A stretch of DNA of 35,930 nt. It comes from Flavipsychrobacter sp. (GTDB lineage: Bacteria > Bacteroidota > Bacteroidia > Chitinophagales > Chitinophagaceae). The stretch spans positions 1 through 35,930 of the forward strand of contig JAJNBR010000001.1 in assembly GCA_021156265.1 (NCBI GenBank). Direction: 5' to 3'. The notes beneath the pieces are model-generated. The model searched no databases. It was not told where the DNA came from and saw nothing but the letters and a program-made list of their open reading frames with translations. Position numbers and translations under genes: made by a program. Positions within the stretch are counted from its first letter, which is position 1; each line of letters starts with the position of its first letter. This document shows positions 24,185-32,226 of this stretch, piece by piece.

Positions 24185-25468
24185 ATGAAACGCACTGTCT
24201 ACTTTTTGCTGTTTACTTTGTTTGTAGCTGGCTACAGTGATACGGCACAGGCACAGCTATGGAAAAAGATATTCGGCAAGGAAAAACCAAAGAAGAAGCC
24301 ACCTGTTAAAAAGCCACCGGTAAAGAAACCGCCTGTTGCTAAACCGGTGAAGAAGCGGGAGATTGATTATCCCGTTTCTGTCAGGAAGGAGCGATATCGC
24401 GTGGACGTGTTGGTGCCTTTGTATCTTGACGAGCTCGTGCAAAATGATAAAGTAACGTTCAAAAGCAAACTTCCTGCCAAAGCCTTGACTGGTATGGAGT
24501 TTTACGAGGGTGTCAAACTCGCTGCGGATACATTGACATCTTTGGGATTCGATGTTGATATACATGTACACGATATCCAGGATGTGCGCAATACGCCCGC
24601 ACTACTTGCAAAAAATAAGGGTCTTGATTCTTCTGATCTGATAATCGGAGCCGTGCAGTCTCAGCAGACACCGGCCTTTGCTTCGTTTGCAAAAGACAGG
24701 AAGATCAATTTTATTTCGGCATTGTCCCCCTCCGATGCAGACGTGACCAACAATCCTTACTTTACTTTGTTGCAGCCTACTTTACAATCGCATTGTAGCC
24801 GGATAATGGCAACAGTAAAAAGCAGGTATGCCCGTGTAAAACCTTTGTTGTTGTACCGGACGTCAACAAGCGTTGATCAAAGTGCGTACAAATACCTAAC
24901 CGGCGCCGATAGTAATGTTGCAAAAGTGCAAGTTAACCAATTGCCAGCGCGCCAGCAGTTGCGTCCGTTACTGGATAGCAACGGAAGCAATGTTGTGATT
25001 GTAGGCGTGGTAGATGTGACATATGCTGAGAACTTGCTCAGGCATCTCAATGCATTATTTCCACAATTTAAGTTCGAGGTTTACGGAATGCCCTCGTGGT
25101 CGACTATGGCAAGTTTGCGTAAGGCCGGCAATTACACGAACATGACTATTTATGTCACCACACCATTTCATTATGATTCGTCAACCCCCGCGGCCCAGTC
25201 GCTGGCTGATGAGTATAAAAAGGCGTTCAACATAGGCAAGCCCGGTGAAATGGTATATCGCGGTTATGAAACCATGTATTGGTACGCTTACCTGCTCAAT
25301 AAGTATGGCACTATTTTCAACACGCATGTTGCAGACAACGTGGGGGTGCCGTTCACGAAGTTCGACATCAAAACAAAATGGGACACTGACAATAATCTGT
25401 TCTACCAGGAAAATCTGAATTTGTACTGGTATCGCTACACCGATGGTTCCTTTACGGTTTCCCAGTAG
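24185..25468 (+). CDS. Secreted type 1 periplasmic-binding-protein-like protein with Lys/Pro linker
   Basis: 427 residues. A signal peptide ends near AQAQ (24). Residues 34-58 are a basic linker made of KKPPV units (three and a half copies). Residues about 70-420 have the two-lobed type 1 periplasmic binding-protein pattern (RYRVDVLVPLYLDE, FYEGVKLAADTL, SDLIIGAVQSQQTPAFASFA, FISALSPSDADVTNNPYFTLLQP). This is the fold of LpoA and of amino-acid ABC binding proteins. In other Bacteroidota a related protein downstream of guaA carries LysM domains; here the linker may serve for cell-wall contact. It overlaps the convergent wecA-like gene by 17 bases. Confidence 0.8.
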   Translation: MKRTVYFLLFTLFVAGYSDTAQAQLWKKIFGKEKPKKKPPVKKPPVKKPPVAKPVKKREIDYPVSVRKERYRVDVLVPLYLDELVQNDKVTFKSKLPAKALTGMEFYEGVKLAADTLTSLGFDVDIHVHDIQDVRNTPALLAKNKGLDSSDLIIGAVQSQQTPAFASFAKDRKINFISALSPSDADVTNNPYFTLLQPTLQSHCSRIMATVKSRYARVKPLLLYRTSTSVDQSAYKYLTGADSNVAKVQVNQLPARQQLRPLLDSNGSNVVIVGVVDVTYAENLLRHLNALFPQFKFEVYGMPSWSTMASLRKAGNYTNMTIYVTTPFHYDSSTPAAQSLADEYKKAFNIGKPGEMVYRGYETMYWYAYLLNKYGTIFNTHVADNVGVPFTKFDIKTKWDTDNNLFYQENLNLYWYRYTDGSFTVSQ

Positions 25469-26543
25469 CCGCCTGTGTTAATTTCTTTTTGCGGATCAAG
25501 TACACCAGGGTGAAAATGCACATTAGGACAATAGTGGCTGCAAGTAACATTATCGACGGCCCTGCAGGTTGCAGTAAATAGGCCGAGACGGTGATAACAA
25601 GGCTGGACAGAAGAATGATCATAACCGCCTGGATATGCGACAGCCCGGTATCCAGAAGGAAATAGTGCAGGTGATTGCGGTCAGCGCGGAAGGGCGAGAG
25701 ACCTTTACCCAGGCGTATGGTAAATACCCGTAAACAAACAGCTATCGGTAGCGACAGTAGTGCCAGTATAAATATCGCGGCGTTACGTTCATTGTATAGC
25801 CGGTGGGAAATGTCTGGTAGCCAATTGTACGAATTAAGGAATAGAATTGAAAGGACCGAGATCGTAAAGCCAAGCAATAATGAGCCTGTATCTCCCATAA
25901 ATATCCGGGCGGGGGTAATGTTGTAACGAAGAAATCCTGCAGTTGCTCCCATCAGGCTAAACGCCAGGCAGGCCGCGCCGGTGTTCCCCGTAAGTGAGAG
26001 ACAAATGCCCAGTATTAACGTGTATAATATGCCCATTGTGCCGGCGAGGCCGTCAATGCCATCTATGAAATTGAAGGCGTTGGTGAAAAACGTGATACTG
26101 AATATGGTAACGAAAACGCTTGCTCCATAGGACAGTTCATTAACTCCCAATAATCCATACAGGGAATGCAGGCGTATGTCGCCCGGAATGACGACAATAG
26201 CTATAGGCACCAGTTGAGCGATCAGCTTTTTCCATGAGCTCAGTTCCACAAGATCGTCCATCAACCCGGTCAGGAAAAATAACAGAGATGCGGCTATCAG
26301 GTAATGCCATTTGCCAAAAATGAACGGCTGCACCACCAGGGAGGTAACGATTATGTACGCGAAAAAAATAGCGACGCCGCCGAGGCTGGATACAGTATGA
26401 CTGTGAAACTTGCGATGATTGTCAGGCATGTCAAACAATTGTTTCCTCCCCGCCAGCGAAATGATGGCAGGTGTCGCAACCAGGCTGACAATAAAGGCTC
26501 CGAGAAAAGAAGTGAGGAACAAAATGTTTGGCGATACATTCAT
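25452..26543 (-). CDS. WecA/MraY-family undecaprenyl-phosphate sugar-1-phosphate transferase
   Basis: 363-residue polytopic membrane enzyme with about ten helices that attaches a sugar-1-phosphate (probably GlcNAc-P) to undecaprenyl phosphate, the first step of O-antigen or other surface-glycan synthesis. Signature acidic sites are DD at 96-97, FNFIDGIDGLAG with Asp 161 and Asp 164, and FMGDTGS near 215-221. The HLH at 291-293 after FRADRN is the WecA-type carbohydrate-recognition motif, so it is not MraY. It lies 31 bases downstream of meaB and convergent with the binding-protein-like gene. Confidence 0.9.
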   Translation of the reverse strand: MNVSPNILFLTSFLGAFIVSLVATPAIISLAGRKQLFDMPDNHRKFHSHTVSSLGGVAIFFAYIIVTSLVVQPFIFGKWHYLIAASLLFFLTGLMDDLVELSSWKKLIAQLVPIAIVVIPGDIRLHSLYGLLGVNELSYGASVFVTIFSITFFTNAFNFIDGIDGLAGTMGILYTLILGICLSLTGNTGAACLAFSLMGATAGFLRYNITPARIFMGDTGSLLLGFTISVLSILFLNSYNWLPDISHRLYNERNAAIFILALLSLPIAVCLRVFTIRLGKGLSPFRADRNHLHYFLLDTGLSHIQAVMIILLSSLVITVSAYLLQPAGPSIMLLAATIVLMCIFTLVYLIRKKKLTQAATGKP

Positions 26544-26574
26544 ACAAACAGCTAATTACGTAATAAACTACCGT

Positions 26575-27498
26575 TTATTGTATGTCCTGTTCAAATCTTT
26601 TTGTAAACGCATAGATATTAAAGGATGGATCGGAGAGGGCAGCCGCTAATTCGTCACGAAGTTTGCTTTTGCTGATCATTTGCATTTTCCTGGCCTGGAT
26701 GATCTGCCAGCTTTTTTCTGTGAGCAGATGCAAACGCTTTTCAGGGGCGGTGTTGTGATCGGCAAAGTACTGCTCTACCGCCGCGGCCAGTTCATCTATA
26801 CCCTTATTTTCTGTTGCAATCGTTTTTACAACAGGTATTTCTTTACCATCATGTGCTTTTTCGTGCACCATGATGCGCAAATTGCGGAACAGCGTTTCGG
26901 CTGCATCACGGTCGGCTTTGTTGACAACAAATATATTGGCGATCTCCATGATGCCCGCTTTCAACGTCTGCACTTCATCTCCCGCTTCTGGTACCAGGGC
27001 TACTACAGTGCAATCTGCTAAACCTGCCACTTCAACTTCGCTTTGACCAACGCCGACTGTTTCCACGAGTATCAGGTCGAAAGGAGCAGTTTTCATCAGG
27101 TCGGTGATCTCGATGATTTTAGGGTGGAGTCCACCTAGTGCCCCGCGGCTAGCCAGCGACCGGATGAAAACATTAGGATGTGTGTAGAATTCACTCATGC
27201 GGATACGGTCGCCCAGTAAGGCACCATAATTAAACGGCGATGAGGGATCGACTGCGATAACGCCTATTTTTTTTCCTTGCGCTATCCAATAGTGTAACAG
27301 TGCATTGACCAGTGTGCTTTTCCCCGCTCCCGGCGGTCCGGTTATGCCTAATACGCGCGCGTGATGCGTATTTTGAAGTGCTAGCAGCAGATCTTCGTAT
27401 CCGGACAACCCGTTCTCAACTACTGTGATAGCCCGTGCCAACGCATTATGGCTGCCGGTTTGTATTTCTGAAAGGAGTTGTTTTATCTTGCCCTGCAC
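26575..27498 (-). CDS. meaB: MeaB-family methylmalonyl-CoA mutase-associated GTPase
   Basis: 307-residue G3E GTPase that protects and loads B12 on methylmalonyl-CoA mutase. Motifs: Walker A GPPGAGKST at 54-62, DPSSPFNYGALLGDRIRM near 84-101, LVETVGVGQSE near 145-155, and NKAD for guanine near 193-196. The C-terminal dimerisation helices are normal. No mutase gene is in the window. The gene lies head to head with the O-antigen-ligase-like gene across 30 bases. Confidence 0.92.
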   Translation of the reverse strand: MQGKIKQLLSEIQTGSHNALARAITVVENGLSGYEDLLLALQNTHHARVLGITGPPGAGKSTLVNALLHYWIAQGKKIGVIAVDPSSPFNYGALLGDRIRMSEFYTHPNVFIRSLASRGALGGLHPKIIEITDLMKTAPFDLILVETVGVGQSEVEVAGLADCTVVALVPEAGDEVQTLKAGIMEIANIFVVNKADRDAAETLFRNLRIMVHEKAHDGKEIPVVKTIATENKGIDELAAAVEQYFADHNTAPEKRLHLLTEKSWQIIQARKMQMISKSKLRDELAAALSDPSFNIYAFTKRFEQDIQ

Positions 27499-27528
27499 TA
27501 AATTGGTGTTGCGTTCGTTATTGATAAG

Positions 27529-28788
27529 ATGAGTTCTGTAAGCAAAAATAATTTTCTAAGTCATAAACTCATATCCAGAACTAATATAGCATTGGTTGCA
27601 ATATGCTGTATGCTGGCCGGTTTTCTTGTATCAAGAGCGTTGTTGTCGTTTGGGATGACCATGCTCGGGGTCGCGGGATTATGGGGTGTGCATCCTAAAG
27701 AATGGCTGAAGCAAAAATGGTGGTTGCTCGGTGTGGCCTGGCTGCTGCTGCTGGCGCTTTCCTATTTCTGGTCTGATGATAAGTCTTATTGGGCACAGCG
27801 AATGGAAATAAAAATGCCCTTTCTGTTGCTGCCGCTGGCTTTTTCATTTTTACCTCCATTCTCTGTCAGGCAATTACAGACATACACCATCGCCATCTGT
27901 TGTATGTTATTGTTAAGTGCCTGCTATAGCGTTTCATTTCTGGCTGGCAATTTCAGTGAGCTTAGTAACGGTTATAATGTAGCCAAAGTGTTACCTACGC
28001 TGGCGAAAAATGATTATGTCAGGTTTAGTTTGTGCGTATTGCTGGTCATTATTTGGTGTGCATACATATGGCCGCGGCTGCAAGGCAAGGCTACGAGGTG
28101 GTTTGTGGGTGCCACAATGTTTGTGTTGAGCGCGTACCTGCATTTACTTGCCGTTCGTACAGGTCTTATGCTATGGTATTTATTCATACTGGCGTATACG
28201 GTGTTTTACACCGCACGGCGAAACAAGACCCTGGCCTTTGTAACCGTCGTGGTCCTGGTGGTCATGGCGCTGGTCGCGATCGAGTATTTACCTACACTCA
28301 GAAACAGGGTAGGATATTTCAACTATATGTACATTCTGCTGCGCGAAGGGGAGATATCTGCCATTTACAGCGATATGAACCGGATGATCTCCTACGTCAT
28401 ATCCAGCCGGCTCATAGAAGCTCATCCGTTAACGGGCGTCGGTGCAGGTGATATGATGACAGCTATGTCGGCAGGATATGATAAATATTACCCGGGCACT
28501 ATACATGATCTGAAAATACTGCCGCATAACCAGTTTCTGGCCATAGGGCTGGCAGCGGGTATTCCGACTTTGTTGCTATTCACTGCCTGGGTATTAGCGC
28601 CTTTGCGTCATATTCGACGCAATCGGGATGGTTTTTTCTTTGCTATAGTATGGCTGTTTCTATTGCTGCCTATGCTGGTTGAACCAATGCTCGAAATTCA
28701 ATTCGGAGTGTTTGTATATTTGTTTTTCCTGCTCTGGCAAAGGCACGCTTTATTGCAAAGCGAAGGAGAGCAGCAAAAAACAGTTTAG
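27529..28788 (+). CDS. O-antigen ligase-like (Wzy_C) membrane protein
   Basis: 419 residues with about 11-12 hydrophobic helices and a large loop between the last helices. The loop carries the Wzy_C hallmark: RLIEAHPLTGVGAGDM near 290-305 and PHNQFLAIGLAAG near 327-339. This fits WaaL ligases or Wzy polymerases that transfer undecaprenyl-linked glycan; which of the two is unclear. With the wecA-like gene nearby it suggests a small surface-polysaccharide theme. The next gene starts directly after its stop. Confidence 0.85.
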   Translation: MSSVSKNNFLSHKLISRTNIALVAICCMLAGFLVSRALLSFGMTMLGVAGLWGVHPKEWLKQKWWLLGVAWLLLLALSYFWSDDKSYWAQRMEIKMPFLLLPLAFSFLPPFSVRQLQTYTIAICCMLLLSACYSVSFLAGNFSELSNGYNVAKVLPTLAKNDYVRFSLCVLLVIIWCAYIWPRLQGKATRWFVGATMFVLSAYLHLLAVRTGLMLWYLFILAYTVFYTARRNKTLAFVTVVVLVVMALVAIEYLPTLRNRVGYFNYMYILLREGEISAIYSDMNRMISYVISSRLIEAHPLTGVGAGDMMTAMSAGYDKYYPGTIHDLKILPHNQFLAIGLAAGIPTLLLFTAWVLAPLRHIRRNRDGFFFAIVWLFLLLPMLVEPMLEIQFGVFVYLFFLLWQRHALLQSEGEQQKTV

Positions 28789-29436
28789 ATGAATTTTATC
28801 CCGATTTTTCCGTTAGACATTATCGTATATCCCGGCGAGCCGCTGAACCTCCACATTTTTGAACCTCGTTACAAGGAACTTATCAATGAATGTATGAAGG
28901 AAAGGAAAGTCTTTGGCATGCCGGTTGTCCTGGATAAGGATAGAGGCGTTCAGGAATATGGCACTTCAATGGAAGTTATAGAACTGGTAAAAGAATATGA
29001 CAATGGTGAGTTGGATGTTAGGACACGTGGATTGAATGTATTCCGGATTTTAGAGATGGTGAAAGAAATACCTGACAAGCTGTATTCTGGTGCTATTGTC
29101 AGCTACCCTCAAAATTTCATGGCATCGGGCGATTCCAACCTTGCCAATCATGTATTTAGCGAAGTGAAAAGGCTGTATACATTGTTGAGTGTCTCGGAAA
29201 AATTTCCGGAACAGAAAAAGCCAATGGTGTCGTACGAAATAGCACACCAGGTGGGATTGTCAAAGCAGCAGGAATATGAACTTTTAAGCATATTTACGGA
29301 GATACAACGCCTTGAATACCTGCGTCGCCACCTGGATAATATGACGAAAGTGGTTCAGGAACTGGAAAAAGTAAAGGAGAGGATCCAGTTGAACGGACAT
29401 TTCAGAAACCTGTCACTGGGGGACACGAATTTATAG
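28789..29436 (+). CDS. Stand-alone Lon substrate-binding domain protein
   Basis: 215 residues covering only the N-terminal LON domain: IPIFPLDIIVYPGEPLNLHIFEPRYKELINEC at the start and a long helical C-terminus (RRHLDNMTKVVQELEKVKERI). There is no AAA or Ser/Lys protease domain. The domain alone recognises substrates in Lon; proteins like this may act as adaptors, with an unknown role. The ATG follows the TAG of the ligase gene without a gap, so translation is probably coupled. Confidence 0.88.
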   Translation: MNFIPIFPLDIIVYPGEPLNLHIFEPRYKELINECMKERKVFGMPVVLDKDRGVQEYGTSMEVIELVKEYDNGELDVRTRGLNVFRILEMVKEIPDKLYSGAIVSYPQNFMASGDSNLANHVFSEVKRLYTLLSVSEKFPEQKKPMVSYEIAHQVGLSKQQEYELLSIFTEIQRLEYLRRHLDNMTKVVQELEKVKERIQLNGHFRNLSLGDTNL

Positions 29437-29523
29437 CTGATCCGGAATTTCCGGTTCCTGCTAGACATTTAAGACTAAATTTCCTATTTTAGAGACATCT
29501 CGTACACCTAAATACAACTGAAT

Positions 29524-30267
29524 ATGTCAGTAAATCTTTGCGTTGACTGGGGTAATACCCGCGTGAAAGCTGCAGTTTATAATAGCGACCAGCAAGTGGA
29601 AGCCCGCAATTTCTCAGCAGACGAGGCTCCTGAAGCTATTTCTGAGCTAATTAACAGCTATCATCCGGCAAAAGGTATTATGTGCGCTGTGACCAATCAT
29701 ACTTCTGCGGCCGAGCACGTAATGAACGACAAACTGAAGGCTTTCATCAAGCTGACAAACGATACGCGAGTACCAATCATGAATGCTTATTCGTCGCCCG
29801 ACACCTTGGGTGCAGATCGTCTTGGGCTGGCGGTAGGTGCCCATATGCTCAATCCCGATAAAAATAATCTGGTGATAAGCATTGGTACTTGTGTCACATA
29901 TAATTTTGTTCAGAAAAATAGAACTTTCCGGGGCGGCGCTATTTCACCAGGTCTACACATGCGCCTCAGGGCCATGCACGAATTTACCGACAGGCTTCCG
30001 GAAGTACCATTGGACGGCGAATTACTGCTTCTGGGCTACGATACAGCCACGTGTATGCGTAGCGGTGCCGTTTTTGGGATCGCCGCCGAGATAGACGGAA
30101 TGATAACCGACTTCTCTTCACAATACGCTGATTTTAACGCCATCTTAACTGGGGGAGATTTACCCTTCTTTGCAACCAAGGTTAAAAGTAAGATATTTGC
30201 AGACCCTGACCTGTTGCTCAAGGGACTAAATCTAATCCTGAACTATAATGTTCCACACGTACGTTAA
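29524..30267 (+). CDS. coaX: Type III pantothenate kinase
   Basis: 247 residues of the ASKHA fold; phosphorylates pantothenate in the first step of CoA synthesis. Motifs: CVDWGNTRVK at 6-15 (Asp 8), GADRLGLAVGA at 96-106 with the catalytic Asp 98, ISIGTCVTYNFV at 118-129, and GGAISPGLHMRLRAMHEFT at 137-155. The phosphate loop reads ISIGTC where many relatives have DAGTA, a variant I recall from Chitinophagaceae. It overlaps the following outer-membrane protein gene by 20 bases. Confidence 0.92.
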   Translation: MSVNLCVDWGNTRVKAAVYNSDQQVEARNFSADEAPEAISELINSYHPAKGIMCAVTNHTSAAEHVMNDKLKAFIKLTNDTRVPIMNAYSSPDTLGADRLGLAVGAHMLNPDKNNLVISIGTCVTYNFVQKNRTFRGGAISPGLHMRLRAMHEFTDRLPEVPLDGELLLLGYDTATCMRSGAVFGIAAEIDGMITDFSSQYADFNAILTGGDLPFFATKVKSKIFADPDLLLKGLNLILNYNVPHVR

Positions 30268-31540
30268 GTATTTTTTACCGTCGGTATTTTGTTTATCGGC
30301 GTCTTTCCAGGCTTTCTCTCAAGACGATATAGTAGCAAATAAGGTAACGGGCGAAAATTCGCCCTATTCCCGTTTTGGTATAGGTGAACAGCGAAACGGC
30401 GTGAATACCCTGTTGCGGGGTATGGGAAGTATATCCAGTGCCTATGCCAACCCGTTTGCTGTAAATACAGACAATCCCGCTTCTTATGGCTCGCTAAAAC
30501 TGACTACCTATGAAGCAGGCGGCGAGGGCAGTATCCGCAATGTTTTTGCAGGAGATTTGAAATATTCAACGGGTAGCGCAACCTTGTCATACCTGAACGT
30601 TGGTATTCCGGTGAGTAAACATGCCGGTATAAGCTTCGGTCTCAGACCATACTCAAGGGTGTATTACAAATTACAGGACACCATCGCCGATCCACTGATA
30701 GGCAAAGCGATCGACCAGTTTATCGGTTTAGGCAGTACCAACTACGGTTTTATCGGGGCAGGGGGCAGGTATAAAGGTTTTAGCCTCGGTTTTAATTTCG
30801 GATACCTGTTCGGCACTATCAACAGTGCTCGTCAGCTTACCAGCATTGATACAGTTAAAGCGCATCACAGTGCCTTTACTAATTCTACCAAGCTTGGCGG
30901 TATATACTGGAAGCTCGGTGCGATGTACGACAAAGAGCTAAACAAGAAGATGTCTTTCCGAGCAGGTGCCACACTCACGCTGAGTCAGGACATTGATGCA
31001 GAACGCGACGAATACGGAATATTGATCAACAGCGCTACCACGGTTCCTACCTACGATACAGCCCGCGCCATTACCGGGCTTGAGGGCAAGACTACTTTGC
31101 CAATGTCGTACAGTGCAGGCGCTCATTTGATAGGCACGGATAAATGGATGATAGGAGTTGATTACACCGGTACCCAATGGAGCGAGTTTAGAAATTTTGA
31201 TGTCGTTGACTCTGTTGACGATAGTTATAAGCTCAGTATAGGCGGTGAGTATACACCCAATATGGCCAGTATGACCCGCTATTTCGACCGCGTTACGTAC
31301 AGGCTGGGCCTCAGCTACGGAAAAGACTATGTGCGTTTGCAGAATACGGATATGAATTTTTATTCGGTTACTGCCGGCCTCAGCCTGCCTTTCAGGCGCA
31401 CTACCGACCGTATACATACTGCCGTTGAAATAGGTAACCGCGGCTCCAATAGCAACGGCCTGATTCGAGAAACCTTTGTACGTTTTGCTGTGGGTATTTC
31501 GCTCAACGACCGCTGGTTCATCAAGCGTAGGTATGATTAA
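30248..31540 (+). CDS. Outer-membrane beta-barrel protein, FadL/PorV-like
   Basis: 430 residues with a signal peptide ending near FSQ (25). The mature part opens NSPYSRFGIGEQ and has GMGSISSAYANPFAVNTDNPASYG near 60-83, the N-terminal plug pattern of FadL-type transport barrels and of PorV. The rest alternates polar and aromatic strands typical of an outer-membrane barrel and ends WFIKRRYD. A conserved neighbour of lptC in Bacteroidota. It starts inside the coaX 3' end and its stop overlaps the lptC start (ATGATTAA). Confidence 0.8.
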   Translation: MFHTYVKYFLPSVFCLSASFQAFSQDDIVANKVTGENSPYSRFGIGEQRNGVNTLLRGMGSISSAYANPFAVNTDNPASYGSLKLTTYEAGGEGSIRNVFAGDLKYSTGSATLSYLNVGIPVSKHAGISFGLRPYSRVYYKLQDTIADPLIGKAIDQFIGLGSTNYGFIGAGGRYKGFSLGFNFGYLFGTINSARQLTSIDTVKAHHSAFTNSTKLGGIYWKLGAMYDKELNKKMSFRAGATLTLSQDIDAERDEYGILINSATTVPTYDTARAITGLEGKTTLPMSYSAGAHLIGTDKWMIGVDYTGTQWSEFRNFDVVDSVDDSYKLSIGGEYTPNMASMTRYFDRVTYRLGLSYGKDYVRLQNTDMNFYSVTAGLSLPFRRTTDRIHTAVEIGNRGSNSNGLIRETFVRFAVGISLNDRWFIKRRYD

Positions 31541-32117
31541 ACCTCGTTTTTTTCATACTATTTTTATTAGGGTAGTGCAGGCTTCGGTTATTTTGCCGGT
31601 TTTGCTTGCTTCGTGCAGGAATGATCCTAAAGAGATCGACCGCCTGGTAACTAAACGCATTCCGCAGGAAGACCGTGCGCAGGATGTAACCATATTGTAC
31701 AGCGAACATGGCCATTCGAAAGCGCGTTTGTTTACGAAAGAGTTCATTCGTAACGAGATCGCCAAACCGCCTTTCACCGATATGAAACAGGGGCTTAAGG
31801 TCGAATTCTTTAATGACAGCCTGAAGGTAGAGTCGGTTCTCACTGCGCGTTATGCCCGGTACTACGAAAAGCAGGAGAATGTACTTATCAGGGACAGCGT
31901 TGTGGTTGTTAACAAAAAGAATGAACGGCTGAATACGGAGGAACTGGTTTGGAATCAGAGCATCCGCAAGTTCTACACCGAAAAGTTTGTCCGCATCACC
32001 ACGCCTACACAGGTTATGTTTGGTGACGGCCTGGAGGCCAACGAGGACTTCAGCTGGTACGAGATCAAGAACCCTAAGGGGATCGTGCAGGTGAACAAGA
32101 GCGAAATGCCTGAATAA
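31533..32117 (+). CDS. lptC: LptC-like LPS export lipoprotein
   Basis: 194 residues from the ATG at 31533; a longer frame to 31476 lies inside the previous gene and is unlikely. Lipobox LLASC gives lipidated Cys 28. The LptC/OstA beta-jellyroll follows (ILYSEHGHSKARLFTKEFIRNE, GLKVEFFNDSLKVESVLTARYARYYEKQ, TEELVWNQSIRKFYTEKFVRI). In Bacteroidota LptC is a lipoprotein instead of a single-helix inner-membrane protein. It bridges LPS from the LptBFG transporter to LptA. Translation is coupled to the barrel gene by the 8-base overlap. Confidence 0.88.
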   Translation: MIKPRFFHTIFIRVVQASVILPVLLASCRNDPKEIDRLVTKRIPQEDRAQDVTILYSEHGHSKARLFTKEFIRNEIAKPPFTDMKQGLKVEFFNDSLKVESVLTARYARYYEKQENVLIRDSVVVVNKKNERLNTEELVWNQSIRKFYTEKFVRITTPTQVMFGDGLEANEDFSWYEIKNPKGIVQVNKSEMPE

Positions 32118-32176
32118 AGCCCTAAATCCCCCTTATTTATAACCCCAATTTCCTGCAACTAGTAACTGCTATTTAC

Positions 32177-32185
32177 TATTTTTGC
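32177..32185 (+). promoter_or_regulatory. Probable -7 promoter element for the S46 peptidase
   Basis: TATTTTTGC fits TAnnTTTG and lies 41 bases upstream of the ATG at 32227. Confidence 0.5.
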
Positions 32186-32226
32186 GGCTCTTATTGAGTT
32201 TTATCTAATCAAACGATCAAATAGAA

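Noticed and set aside
24284..24360. Short tandem repeats that could suggest a CRISPR or VNTR
   Set aside because: They encode the KKPPV protein linker; no spacers or conserved repeat-spacer spacing.
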